A stretch of DNA of 64,000 nucleotides from Pseudomonas sp. GD04091 (lineage in GTDB: Bacteria > Pseudomonadota > Gammaproteobacteria > Pseudomonadales > Pseudomonadaceae): positions 543,534-607,533 of the forward strand of contig NZ_JAOEBG010000001.1 of the NCBI RefSeq assembly GCF_029836165.1, read 5' to 3'. Position numbers and translations under genes: made by a program. The stretch's first letter is position 1, and each line of letters begins with the position of its first letter. Positions 53,397-62,448 of this stretch are shown here, piece by piece. The notes beneath the pieces were generated by a model. It did no database searches, was not told where the DNA came from, and saw only the letters and a program-made list of their open reading frames with translations.

Positions 53397-54077
53397 CTAC
53401 CCCTTGCGCAATACGTACACTCGCCACATGGCATAGAACGGCAGGAAGTCGAGACGTTCCTGGATTCTGAAGCCCGCCGATGTAAATTCTTCTTCCACTG
53501 TAGCCGCCGGTAACACAAACCGGTTCTGGTAGCTGTCCTGCTCCTTTTTGGCGCTGCGCCGCGCTTCGAGTTTCTTGCGCCGCCACGCCTTGAAGTTGCC
53601 ATCCACCCACAGCGAGAGAATCACGCTGTCTCGGCTAACGCGTTGAAATTCCGAAAGAATTGCTTTGCGGTGAGCCGGATCGCCAATGTGATGGAACAGG
53701 CGCATGCAGAAGATGCTGTCCACCGCATTGTCCGGCAGGTCGATCGCGAAAGCGGAAGTCTGCAAGGGGCGTACCCGAGCCACCACCTCTGGCGGTTGTG
53801 CCGCACAGGCTGTCTCGATCATCGCGGCGGAGTTGTCGGCACCGATGATGACGCGGTTGGCCTTTTCCGCCAGCAACGGCCAGAAACGCCCGGCACCGCA
53901 CGGCAGGTCGAGCACCAGGCCCGGTTCCCCGGCCAGCGCCAGCGCACGACGGGCCAGCTGCTCGTCGCGCTGGTGGGAAAGGCGCCGGGCCAGGCCATCC
54001 TGATGCTTGAGGAAATACTCGCGGGCATGGTCCCGGTCGTACTTTTCCGAAAATTCGAGTTTGATGGGGCTACGCAT
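53397..54077 (-). CDS. warA: class I SAM-dependent methyltransferase of the ColRS locus (WarA-like)
   Basis: 226 residues. The SAM-binding Rossmann motif is LVLDLPCGAGRFWPLLAE, with the acidic end of strand 2 in VIIGADNSAAMIE, then VDSIFCMRLFHHI. A basic stretch (KAWRRKKLEARRSAKKEQDS) lies in the second half. GGAG precedes the ATG by 7 nt. From the literature I recall ColR-controlled warA, implicated in LPS modification; the orthology is by position and length. A ColR-box match lies 66 nt upstream of the start, between it and colS. Confidence 0.85.
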   Translation of the reverse strand: MRSPIKLEFSEKYDRDHAREYFLKHQDGLARRLSHQRDEQLARRALALAGEPGLVLDLPCGAGRFWPLLAEKANRVIIGADNSAAMIETACAAQPPEVVARVRPLQTSAFAIDLPDNAVDSIFCMRLFHHIGDPAHRKAILSEFQRVSRDSVILSLWVDGNFKAWRRKKLEARRSAKKEQDSYQNRFVLPAATVEEEFTSAGFRIQERLDFLPFYAMWRVYVLRKG

Positions 54078-54142
54078 TGGGCATCTCCTGACTCAGTGCG
54101 CCCACCTTAGGCAGGCGAGCGTTGGTTTCAGGTCATGCCCAT

Positions 54143-54158
54143 GTGAAAAATCTGTCAG
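54143..54158 (-). promoter_or_regulatory. ColR-box match upstream of warA
   Basis: CTGACAGATTTTTCAC on the minus strand. It matches the published P. putida ColR consensus as I recall it, (T/C)(T/C)NA(C/G)NN(T/C)TTTTTCAC, at every fixed position except one. Confidence 0.7.
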
Positions 54159-54183
54159 TGCACCGGCCAGGTGTTACAGAAAG

Positions 54184-55503
54184 TTAACCCGGATCCAATA
54201 TACCGTCGGCGTCCCGCGCAGCCCTGGTGCCTTGGCTCAGGTCCACCTGGAAACGGCAGCCGTGGGGCAGCGTCGCCGTCAGGGTCACGCGCCAGCCCTG
54301 GTCATCGCAGATCCGCTGCACCAGCGACAGGCCAAGCCCCAGCCCCTCGCCGCGGCGCTCGTCGCCACGCACGAAAGGCCGGAACATCGCCTCGCGCTGC
54401 TCCTCCGGAATGCCCACCCCGCTGTCCTCGACGCTGAAGCCATTGGGCTCCAGGCTCAGACGGATGTAACCCGTGTCGGTGTAATGCGCGGCATTGCGCA
54501 GCAGGTTGCCCATGACCGACTGCAGGAAGGTGGCGTTGTACAGCACCGGGCTGGCGCTGACCCGACCATCGTAGTAAAGCGTCAGCCCCTTCTGCTCGAT
54601 GGTGTCGCGCCATACGCCGATCAGGTCGTCGCCCACCTCGCGCAAGGTCGCGCGCGAGGCGATGGCCCCTTCGTCACGCTGGGCGCGGGCGAGCATGAGG
54701 AAAGTCTTCACCAGCTCGCGCATCTCCTCGGTCGCCCGGGCGATACGCTCGACCTGGCTGCGCGAACGGGTGTCGAGGCTGGGGTTTTCCATCAACAGCT
54801 CGCAGGACGTGGCGAGAACCATCAACGGCGTACGCAGCTCATGGCTGACATCACTGGTGAACAGCCGCTCCCGGGTCAGGGCATCGCGCAGGCGCCCGAG
54901 CGTATCGTCGAACGCAACCGCCAGCTGGCCAACCTCGTCCGCGGCGTAGTCCGGCGCCAGTGGTGGGGCCAGGCCCAGCAGCTGATCGCGGTGACGCACC
55001 TGGCGCGCCAGGCGGATGACCGGCGCCATGACGCGTCGCGCCAGCAGCCAGCCGAGGATCACGGCAAGCGCCAGGCTGAGCACGAAGCCCACCACCACCA
55101 CGGCGAACAGCACCCGCTCGCGCTCCTCGAAATCGCTCTGGTCCTGCAGCAGCACATAGCGTCGGCCATCGACGATCTCGACCATGGCGTGGTACGAGAG
55201 CTGATCACGGAACACCTCGTGGAACCCTGCATCCAGGTGACGCAGATCCTTGGGCAGCTCGAAATCGTCGCGCCCGCCGCTGAAGTAGAACAACTGGTCC
55301 GGGCGCGGCCGGTGGCTCCAGTCGCTGACGCTGTCCATCCGCAGCAGGCGCTGCAGGTCGCCGCCCAGTACCGACGAGATCAATCGCTCCTCCACCAGGT
55401 GCACCGTGGCGACGATGCCGAAGGCGAAGGCTCCGGCGACCAGCGCGCTCATCAGCGCGAAGGCGATGATGATGCGCTGGGCAAGGCTTTGCCTAAACTC
55501 CAT
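54184..55503 (-). CDS. colS: sensor histidine kinase ColS
   Basis: 439-residue inner-membrane kinase. The ATG at 55503 (MEFRQSLAQRIIIAFALMSA) is chosen: with it the periplasmic residues fall at His35, Glu38, His95, Glu96, Glu126 and Glu129 (E-E-R-E). These are the positions reported for P. putida ColS, whose ExxE motif senses excess Fe3+ and Zn2+. TM1 is about 10-31 and TM2 about 131-155, with a HAMP domain after it. The H-box SHELRTPLM, N-box LLRNAAHY, G1 VEDSGVGIP and G2 GEGLGLGLSLV follow. It overlaps colR by 11 nt. Confidence 0.93.
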   Translation of the reverse strand: MEFRQSLAQRIIIAFALMSALVAGAFAFGIVATVHLVEERLISSVLGGDLQRLLRMDSVSDWSHRPRPDQLFYFSGGRDDFELPKDLRHLDAGFHEVFRDQLSYHAMVEIVDGRRYVLLQDQSDFEERERVLFAVVVVGFVLSLALAVILGWLLARRVMAPVIRLARQVRHRDQLLGLAPPLAPDYAADEVGQLAVAFDDTLGRLRDALTRERLFTSDVSHELRTPLMVLATSCELLMENPSLDTRSRSQVERIARATEEMRELVKTFLMLARAQRDEGAIASRATLREVGDDLIGVWRDTIEQKGLTLYYDGRVSASPVLYNATFLQSVMGNLLRNAAHYTDTGYIRLSLEPNGFSVEDSGVGIPEEQREAMFRPFVRGDERRGEGLGLGLSLVQRICDDQGWRVTLTATLPHGCRFQVDLSQGTRAARDADGILDPG

Positions 55504-56176
55504 CGCGACCCTCGGCGAGGCGATAGCCGACGCCATGGACGGTATGCAGCAGAGGCTTGTCGAATGGCTTGTCGATCACCTGGCGCAACTGGTGGACGTG
55601 GCTGCGCAGGCTGTCGCTGTCCGGGCAATCGTCGCCCCACAGCGCCTCTTCCAGGACTTCGCGGCGCAGCACGTGGGGGCTCTTCTGCATCAGCACCGCG
55701 AGCAGCTTGAGACCGACCGGATTGAGCTTCAACAGCCGCCCCTGCCGGGTGACCTCGAGGGTATCCAGGTCGTAGCTCAGGTCAGCCACCTGCAGCGCGC
55801 GTCGACCGCCGCCCTGGGCACGGCGCAGTACCGCCTCGATGCGAGCGGCCAGCTCGGAAAGGGCGAAGGGCTTGAGCAGGTAATCGTCGGCACCGGAGCG
55901 AAAGCCTTGCAGGCGGTCATCCAGCTGGTCGCGGGCGGTGAGCATGATCACCGGCGTATCGCGGCGCGCGTCCTCGCGCAGGCGTTTGCACAGCGTGTAG
56001 CCGTCGATGCCGGGGAGCATGATGTCGAGCACGATCAGGTCATAGTGCTCGGTGGCGGCCAGGTGCAGGCCAGACAGCCCATCCTGGGCACAGTCGACGG
56101 TATAGCCTTTCATGCCGAGATAGTCGGCCAGGTTGGCAAGGATATCGCGGTTGTCTTCAACCAAAAGAATGCGCAT
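55493..56176 (-). CDS. colR: response regulator ColR (OmpR/PhoB family)
   Basis: 227-residue transcription factor. The receiver domain shows the acidic pocket LLVEDN (Glu7, Asp8), phospho-acceptor Asp51 in DLIVLDIMLPGIDG and conserved Thr/Lys in MLTARDQ and YLLKPFALSEL. A winged-helix DNA-binding domain follows (about 125-220) with LRSHVHQLRQVIDKPF and LHTVHGVGYRL. The ATG at 56176 is supported by CAGGAG. Two ColR boxes in the neighbourhood mark nearby targets. ColRS protects the envelope against metal, phenol and membrane stress. Confidence 0.94.
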   Translation of the reverse strand: MRILLVEDNRDILANLADYLGMKGYTVDCAQDGLSGLHLAATEHYDLIVLDIMLPGIDGYTLCKRLREDARRDTPVIMLTARDQLDDRLQGFRSGADDYLLKPFALSELAARIEAVLRRAQGGGRRALQVADLSYDLDTLEVTRQGRLLKLNPVGLKLLAVLMQKSPHVLRREVLEEALWGDDCPDSDSLRSHVHQLRQVIDKPFDKPLLHTVHGVGYRLAEGRDGV

Positions 56177-56268
56177 GGGGTCTCCTGTGCGGCGCTTCGC
56201 AGGGCGCGGCAGGCGCAGCTTAAGGCCATCGCCCGCACGGTGCCAGCCCCGATGCGAAATCAGCGAAC

Positions 56269-56284
56269 TTGACAGTTTTTTCAC
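56269..56284 (+). promoter_or_regulatory. ColR-box perfect match upstream of PAP2 gene
   Basis: TTGACAGTTTTTTCAC, 70 nt before the PAP2 start and in the same orientation. It agrees with every position of the recalled ColR consensus. It is also in the colR-PAP2 divergent region, so it may control colRS itself. Confidence 0.78.
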
Positions 56285-56354
56285 CGATCCTTCACGGACA
56301 CAGGATAGCGGGCACCCGACAATGCCCGGTCTTTTCCTTCCCCCTGGAGTCACC

Positions 56355-57083
56355 ATGCAGGCATCCGTCCGTCCTCGCCCGATCAATCCGTGGCTGTACC
56401 TGGGTATCCCCTTCGTCACCATCGTGGCCCTGATTCTGCTGGAATGGACCTCGCTGGACATGGACCTGGCCAATCTGTTCTACGACCAGGCCGCCGGCCA
56501 GTTCATCGGCCGCCACAGCTACCTGCTGGAAACCATCCTGCATGACCGGGTCAAGCAGGGCGTGATCCTGCTGGGCCTGCTGAGCATCGCCGCCTTTGCC
56601 TCCAGCTTCTTCTGGAAACGGCTGTTCGGCTGGCGACGCGAACTTGGCTGCCTGGTGCTGGCGTTGGGCCTTTCCACCGCGTTCGTCACCCCGCTCAAGC
56701 AACTGACCCAGGTGCAGTGCCCGTGGAGCCTGACCCAGTTCGGTGGCAAGGAAACCTACAGCAAGCTGCTCGAACCGCGCCCGGCCACCGACAAGCCCGG
56801 GTTGTGCTGGCCAGGTGGCCATGCGGCGACCGGATTCTGTCTGTTCGCCCTGTTCTTCGTGCTGCGCGACCGTAAGCCACGCCTGGCCCGGGCGGCGTTG
56901 GCCGTGGCCTTCGTGGCGGGGTCGATACTGTCGATCGGACGAATGATGCAGGGCGCGCACTTCCTGTCGCACAACGTGTGGACGGCAGTGTTCTGCTGGT
57001 TGATCGGGCTGGGCTCGTACTACCTGGTCCTGTACCGGCGTGGCCTAGTGAAAGTGCCAGTCATCGAGCGCACCGTCGCCTGA
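56355..57083 (+). CDS. PAP2-superfamily membrane protein, probable lipid or LPS phosphatase
   Basis: 242 residues with about six membrane helices (roughly 12-28, 64-82, 92-110, 166-182, 190-208, 216-236). The three PAP2 phosphatase motifs can be placed but each is altered: K-x6-CP (KQLTQVQCP) instead of K-x6-RP, PGGH instead of PSGH, and GR-x5-HFLSHN instead of SR-x5-H-x3-D. The GGH His and the final His are kept. This matches the PAP2-like COG3907 type from memory. It is divergent from colRS and has a perfect ColR box, so it probably dephosphorylates a lipid A, lipid or phosphoethanolamine substrate under ColR control; that is inference. Confidence 0.85.
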   Translation: MQASVRPRPINPWLYLGIPFVTIVALILLEWTSLDMDLANLFYDQAAGQFIGRHSYLLETILHDRVKQGVILLGLLSIAAFASSFFWKRLFGWRRELGCLVLALGLSTAFVTPLKQLTQVQCPWSLTQFGGKETYSKLLEPRPATDKPGLCWPGGHAATGFCLFALFFVLRDRKPRLARAALAVAFVAGSILSIGRMMQGAHFLSHNVWTAVFCWLIGLGSYYLVLYRRGLVKVPVIERTVA

Positions 57084-57103
57084 TTCGCGGGTAAACCCGC
57101 GAA
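57084..57103 (+). repeat. short REP-core hairpin after PAP2 gene
   Basis: A perfect 9-bp stem (57084-57092 with 57095-57103) starting next to the PAP2 stop, with the REP core TTCGCGGGT. It may end or stabilise the transcript. Confidence 0.5.
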
Positions 57104-57124
57104 GAGGCTGATACAGAAAAACGA

Positions 57125-57154
57125 AAAGCCCCGGTTCTCGCGAACCGGGGCTTT
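57125..57154 (-). terminator. terminator after groEL (bidirectional)
   Basis: A 13-bp stem (57125-57137 with 57142-57154) with a TCGC loop. On the minus strand it is followed by T-rich TTTTCGTTTTT, a good intrinsic terminator 26 nt past groEL. It may also stop the PAP2 transcript. Confidence 0.88.
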
Positions 57155-57179
57155 CCTTGGTGCAGGGGGTAAGGCTGGC

Positions 57180-58826
<1,647 letters not shown>

Positions 58827-58868
58827 TTAATCCTTGGAATTCTTTGGAGTAACGGGAAGTCGGGGAAA

Positions 58869-59162
58869 TCAGCCTTCGATGACGGCCAGGATTTCGTTTT
58901 CGGCCATGACCAGCAGGTCTTCGCCATCGACTTTCACGGTGTTGCTGCCCGAGTAAGGGCCGAAAACCACTTTGTCACCCACTTTCACGGCCAGCGAGCG
59001 TACTTCGCCGTTGTCCAGGATGCGACCGGTGCCGACGGCGACGACTTCGCCGCGGTTTGGTTTTTCAGCGGCCGAACCCGGCAGGACGATACCGCCAGCG
59101 GTTTTCGATTCTTCTTCGCTGCGACGGATGACGACGCGGTCATGCAGAGGACGAAGCTTCAT
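58869..59162 (-). CDS. groES: 10 kDa co-chaperonin GroES
   Basis: 97-residue co-chaperonin lid for GroEL, starting at the ATG at 59162 ([20 protein letters not shown]). A longer frame of 10 codons is rejected. The mobile loop [18 protein letters not shown] and the roof hairpin region are normal. It is the first gene of groES-groEL and is preceded by a heat-shock promoter. Confidence 0.98.
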   Translation of the reverse strand: MKLRPLHDRVVIRRSEEESKTAGGIVLPGSAAEKPNRGEVVAVGTGRILDNGEVRSLAVKVGDKVVFGPYSGSNTVKVDGEDLLVMAENEILAVIEG

Positions 59163-59308
59163 TGTCGATCTCTCCCAAATTGTGGTTTTCATCGGCCGGT
59201 GTCAGCACCGGCAGGTGGATACGGTCCGGCGTTGCCGGTCAGGGCCCGCGTGGAGCGAACCCTGTGTGTCATGTCCGGTGAACTCACCGGAAACCTTGCG
59301 GTGACCAC

Positions 59309-59337
59309 TACATGAGGCCGCCTTGTTCGATTACAAG
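59309..59337 (-). promoter_or_regulatory. sigma-32-type heat-shock promoter of groES-groEL
   Basis: On the minus strand CTTGTA (59332-59337) is followed by a 14-bp spacer and CCTCAT-GTA (59309-59317). This closely resembles the sigma-32 consensus CTTGAA / CCCCAT-TA. It would give a leader of about 140 nt. Confidence 0.7.
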
Positions 59338-59378
59338 GCTTGCCGTAGAAAATTTTTCACCGGGTCTTTGAAACGATA

Positions 59379-59434
59379 CGTGGGAGCGGGCCTGCCCCGC
59401 GACAGGCCTGTCGCGGGGCAGGCCCGCTCCCACG
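59379..59434. repeat. perfect 56-bp palindrome (REP pair) between groES promoter and fxsA
   Basis: Two perfectly complementary 28-bp arms (59379-59406 and 59407-59434) with no spacer. The outer ends read CGTGGGAGCGGGCCTG. It starts 42 nt upstream of the heat-shock -35 and ends 26 nt past the fxsA stop, so it can end fxsA transcription and insulate the groESL promoter. Confidence 0.92.
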
Positions 59435-59459
59435 CGGATTCGAGCAGGCGCGCTAAGGG

Positions 59460-59921
59460 TTACTTGTCGCGCCGCTCGTACTCGCCCTCGATCACGTTCG
59501 GACGATGGCCGCCATCACGCGGCTGCGCCTGGAACGGGTCATCCTGGAACGCCCGCTGGCGCATGGCCTGCTCCTCGGCGCGACGGCGCAGCTTGCCCGC
59601 CACCAGGCGACGAGTGAACGGCAGCAGGCACAGCACACCGAGCACGTCGCTGATGAAGCCCGGCAGCAACAGCAGGCCACCACCGACGGCCAGCATCAGG
59701 CCCTGGAACATGTCCTCGGCGGGCAGTTCGCCGCGCTGCAGGCTCTCCCGGGCACGCAGGGCGGTGGCCAGGCCGGCCACACGCATCACCAGCACACCCA
59801 GGGCGGAGCCGGCGATGATCAGCAGCAACGCGGGGAAGAAACCGATGGCAGCGCTGACCTTGACGAAGACGAACAACTCCAGCACCGGAAAAATCAGAAA
59901 CAGCAATAGAAAAGCACGCAT
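59460..59921 (-). CDS. fxsA: FxsA-family membrane protein
   Basis: 153-residue inner-membrane protein with an N-terminal hydrophobic hairpin (LLLFLIFPVLELFVFVKVSA, then FFPALLLIIAGSALGVLVM). A third segment has GGGLLLLPGFISDVLGVLCLL. A basic cytoplasmic tail follows. E. coli FxsA was named as a suppressor of F exclusion of phage T7; its true role is unclear. ATG 59921 with GAGG 8 nt upstream is used instead of a TTG two codons earlier. Its position next to groES matches P. aeruginosa. Confidence 0.93.
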   Translation of the reverse strand: MRAFLLLFLIFPVLELFVFVKVSAAIGFFPALLLIIAGSALGVLVMRVAGLATALRARESLQRGELPAEDMFQGLMLAVGGGLLLLPGFISDVLGVLCLLPFTRRLVAGKLRRRAEEQAMRQRAFQDDPFQAQPRDGGHRPNVIEGEYERRDK

Positions 59922-59986
59922 CCACAATTCCTCGACGGAAGAGAATCTTCCCGTAAGACCTCAAATGGATGCGCATGCTCGGATTT

Positions 59987-60718
59987 TCAACCCTCGGCGG
60001 CTGCCGCAACCGGCCACTGATCGGCGCGAGCCAGCAGAACCAGGGCTTCGCGGACTTGTGTCGGCGTATTGCAAGTGCTCGGAAACGCCAGCCAATGGAC
60101 CCCCTGACCGATGCGCAGGTGCATGCCCTCGCTGTCGATACCGACCATTTCGGCCGGAGCGCTTCGCGGCAGATCGGTCAGTTCGACGTAATGGGCAATG
60201 GCGTTGGCGTGATCGCTGTTCATGTGCTCGATCATGCTGGTCTCGGCCTTGCCGGCGAACGGATTGGCCTGCGTGACCTGGTCGAGCCAATGGATCGCGC
60301 CAAAGCCGCCGATATAGCGATGACGCACCGGCTCCAGCACCCAGAAGTCGAAATCGTGAGCCTGGTGGTAGTTGGCCGACTCCGGGAAATAGCGGTAGTA
60401 GCGGGTCGCGGCGGCTTCGATCGCTGTTTCGTCGGTCAACTTGCGCGCCTCGGCCATCACCGTCAGGCGGCCGACCGCCTGGACGTCCTCGGCATCACGC
60501 TCGCCCACCAGCAGCGAACACTTGGGGTCCTTCTGCAGATTGTGGGTGTGCTGGGCGATGCGGCTGATGAGGATCAGTGGATGGCCCTCGGCGTCGAGGC
60601 AGTACGGCACCACCGAACCAAAGGGGAAGCCAGGCATCGACTTGGAATGGGTGCAGAGGACGCCACGGTACTCCTTGAGCAGCAGTTCCCGGGCGGGGCG
60701 AAGGGCGTTGGTACTCAC
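59987..60718 (-). CDS. HugZ-family (FMN-binding split-barrel) protein
   Basis: 243 residues. The N-terminal two thirds are a pyridoxamine-phosphate-oxidase-like split barrel (YRGVLCTHSKSMPGFPFGSV, VGRLTVMAEARKL). The C-terminal part is a DUF2470-type domain starting IEHMNSDHANAIAHYV. HugZ of Helicobacter and Campylobacter is a heme oxygenase. Whether this one binds heme is unknown; no heme-uptake or iron-box context is visible. It is on the same strand as fxsA, 65 nt apart. Confidence 0.85.
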   Translation of the reverse strand: MSTNALRPARELLLKEYRGVLCTHSKSMPGFPFGSVVPYCLDAEGHPLILISRIAQHTHNLQKDPKCSLLVGERDAEDVQAVGRLTVMAEARKLTDETAIEAAATRYYRYFPESANYHQAHDFDFWVLEPVRHRYIGGFGAIHWLDQVTQANPFAGKAETSMIEHMNSDHANAIAHYVELTDLPRSAPAEMVGIDSEGMHLRIGQGVHWLAFPSTCNTPTQVREALVLLARADQWPVAAAAEG

Positions 60719-60800
60719 GGAAGGGGCTCCTGGCGATCGACTCGATGGATGACAAGATAAGCATTATCACCCGCCACTGCCACTGGGTCTGCTGCGCAGA

Positions 60801-60867
60801 CCATCGCCGGCAAGCCGGCTCCCACAGGGTGTAGGTGCTCCTGTGGGAGCCGGCTTGCCGGCGATGG
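60801..60867. repeat. REP pair, 28-bp perfect arms
   Basis: Perfect inverted arms (60801-60828 and 60840-60867) with an 11-bp spacer, in the gap between the DUF481 gene and the HugZ-like gene. The core CGGCAAGCCGG differs from the palindrome at 59379, so two REP subtypes coexist. Confidence 0.92.
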
Positions 60868-60889
60868 CGCGCGCGGCGGCACCTGCGAT

Positions 60890-61897
60890 CTACCAGGTAA
60901 CACCGAACCCGGCGGTGTAGCGGGTCTTGTCCAGATCGCTGTCACTGGTGCCCTTGATCAGGTCCTTCTCCGCCTTGAGGTTGAGCGAGGCCCATTCGGT
61001 GACCTTGTAGCGCAGCCCCATCTCGGCATCCAGCGAGTAGTCGGCCACGCCACCCAGTGGCTTGCCGAACTCGCCATTGGTGAAGAACTCCACCTTCTTG
61101 CCGATCAGGTAGCGGTTGTAATCCCATTTCACCGCGGCGGAATAGAAGTTGTCCTTGCCGCCGTCGCGGTACTCGAAGTCGGTGCGGTTGATCAGCGAGC
61201 CCAGCGAGAACGCGCCCAGCTCGTTATCCCAGAACTGGTAGCCCGGGCCGGTACCGACGGTACGCTGGCGGGCCAGGTCCTCGATCTGGTCGCGCTTGTA
61301 TTCGAGGCGCCCCTGCCAGAACCACTTCTCGGTGATGAAACGGTCGAGGGCGTACTCGGCGCTCCAGTTGTTGGTGGTGGTGACGTCGTCCTTGGTCTCG
61401 CGGTTGTATTCGCCTTCGGCGTTGTGTCGCCAGCGACCATGACGGGCAGTGGTCTTGAAGCTGACGTCGTAGTCGTCGCTGTCGGTTTCGGCGCGTTTGT
61501 AGTCCATCGCCACATCGACGTTGCCCTTCCACAGGAAGTCCTCGACCATCGGCCGTGGCTTCATGATCTGCTCGATGCTGGCCAGCTCGACGGTCTTCGG
61601 CGCATCGCCGTTGGCCAGCGTCACCTTGCCTGGCTCGGCGGCCTGGAGCGACTTGGCCTTCTCGCCGGAGTAGGCGTCCTGCTTGACCAGCAGCTCCTGG
61701 TCGCTCTCCAGCGTCCGCACCTGCTTCCAGTCCAGGGCGATGGAGCCACCATAGGGGGTTTCCAGCAGCAGCTTGCCGCCATCGAAGACCTTGATCTTGC
61801 CGCTCAGGCGGTCACCGTTCTTCATCCAGACGGTGTCGGCGAGCACAGGGGTACACAGGGAGGCAGCGATGAGGCACAGCAGGGTTCTAGAAGGCAT
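60890..61897 (-). CDS. DUF481 (YdiY-like) outer-membrane protein
   Basis: 335 residues from the ATG at 61897. A signal peptide (MPSRTLLCLIAASLCTPVLA, cleaved before DTVW) is followed by a small beta domain, VWMKNGDRLSGKIKVFDGGK. A C-terminal beta-barrel of about 220 residues carries alternating polar/apolar strands (ALDRFITEKWFWQGRLEYKR) and ends in aromatic TAGFGVTW, a barrel-assembly signal. E. coli YdiY is acid-induced; the function of the family is not known. No strong ribosome site is seen, so the exact start is less sure. Confidence 0.85.
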   Translation of the reverse strand: MPSRTLLCLIAASLCTPVLADTVWMKNGDRLSGKIKVFDGGKLLLETPYGGSIALDWKQVRTLESDQELLVKQDAYSGEKAKSLQAAEPGKVTLANGDAPKTVELASIEQIMKPRPMVEDFLWKGNVDVAMDYKRAETDSDDYDVSFKTTARHGRWRHNAEGEYNRETKDDVTTTNNWSAEYALDRFITEKWFWQGRLEYKRDQIEDLARQRTVGTGPGYQFWDNELGAFSLGSLINRTDFEYRDGGKDNFYSAAVKWDYNRYLIGKKVEFFTNGEFGKPLGGVADYSLDAEMGLRYKVTEWASLNLKAEKDLIKGTSDSDLDKTRYTAGFGVTW

Positions 61898-62050
61898 AAG
61901 CACAGTAGGGGTTCGATTTGACGAAAAAAGCCGGGCATTATCCAGATACCGACAATCTGAGCAAGGACAGACCCGGACCATGCCGATGAGTTCCACCCGC
62001 CTTTGCCCCGACCGCCTGTCCGGTTTCATCCACAGCCCAGGTATGCCCTG

Positions 62051-62404
62051 ATGCCAACGCCCCCGCCCTCGCCACCGGAAGACGCCGAAGCCCGACGAAT
62101 GGCGCTCTACTCGGTACTCGGCCAGATTCCGCCCGGCAAGGTGGTCAGCTATGGGCAACTGGCCGACCTGGCTGGCCTTGGCCGCGCGGCTCGCTGGGTC
62201 GGCCGTACCCTCGGCCAGTTGCCCACCGACACCCGCCTGCCCTGGCATCGGGTCATCGGTGCCGGTGGGCGGCTGAGCCTGGCACTGGGCACGCCATCGG
62301 GCGACGAACAGCGCGCCCGGTTGCGCGCGGAAGGCGTGAATGTGACCAATAATCGTGTGGATATGGCGCGCCATGGCTGGCGCCCGATGGAGCACAGCGG
62401 TTAG
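62051..62404 (+). CDS. alkyltransferase-like protein (ATL/MGMT family)
   Basis: 117 residues from the ATG at 62051. It resembles the DNA-binding domain of O6-methylguanine methyltransferase: ALYSVLGQIPPGKVVSYGQL, the Arg-finger region WVGRTLGQ, and the active-site motif PWHRVIG. Cys of PCHR is replaced by Trp near residue 64, which marks the non-catalytic ATL group. These bind O6-alkylguanine and hand the site to nucleotide excision repair. A later ATG (MALYSVL) is an alternative start. It lies 44 nt before ampG on the same strand. Confidence 0.92.
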   Translation: MPTPPPSPPEDAEARRMALYSVLGQIPPGKVVSYGQLADLAGLGRAARWVGRTLGQLPTDTRLPWHRVIGAGGRLSLALGTPSGDEQRARLRAEGVNVTNNRVDMARHGWRPMEHSG

Positions 62405-62448
62405 AGTGCGCGCTTTGTTTTCGCAAACCTTGAGGCAGATGTTGGCCC

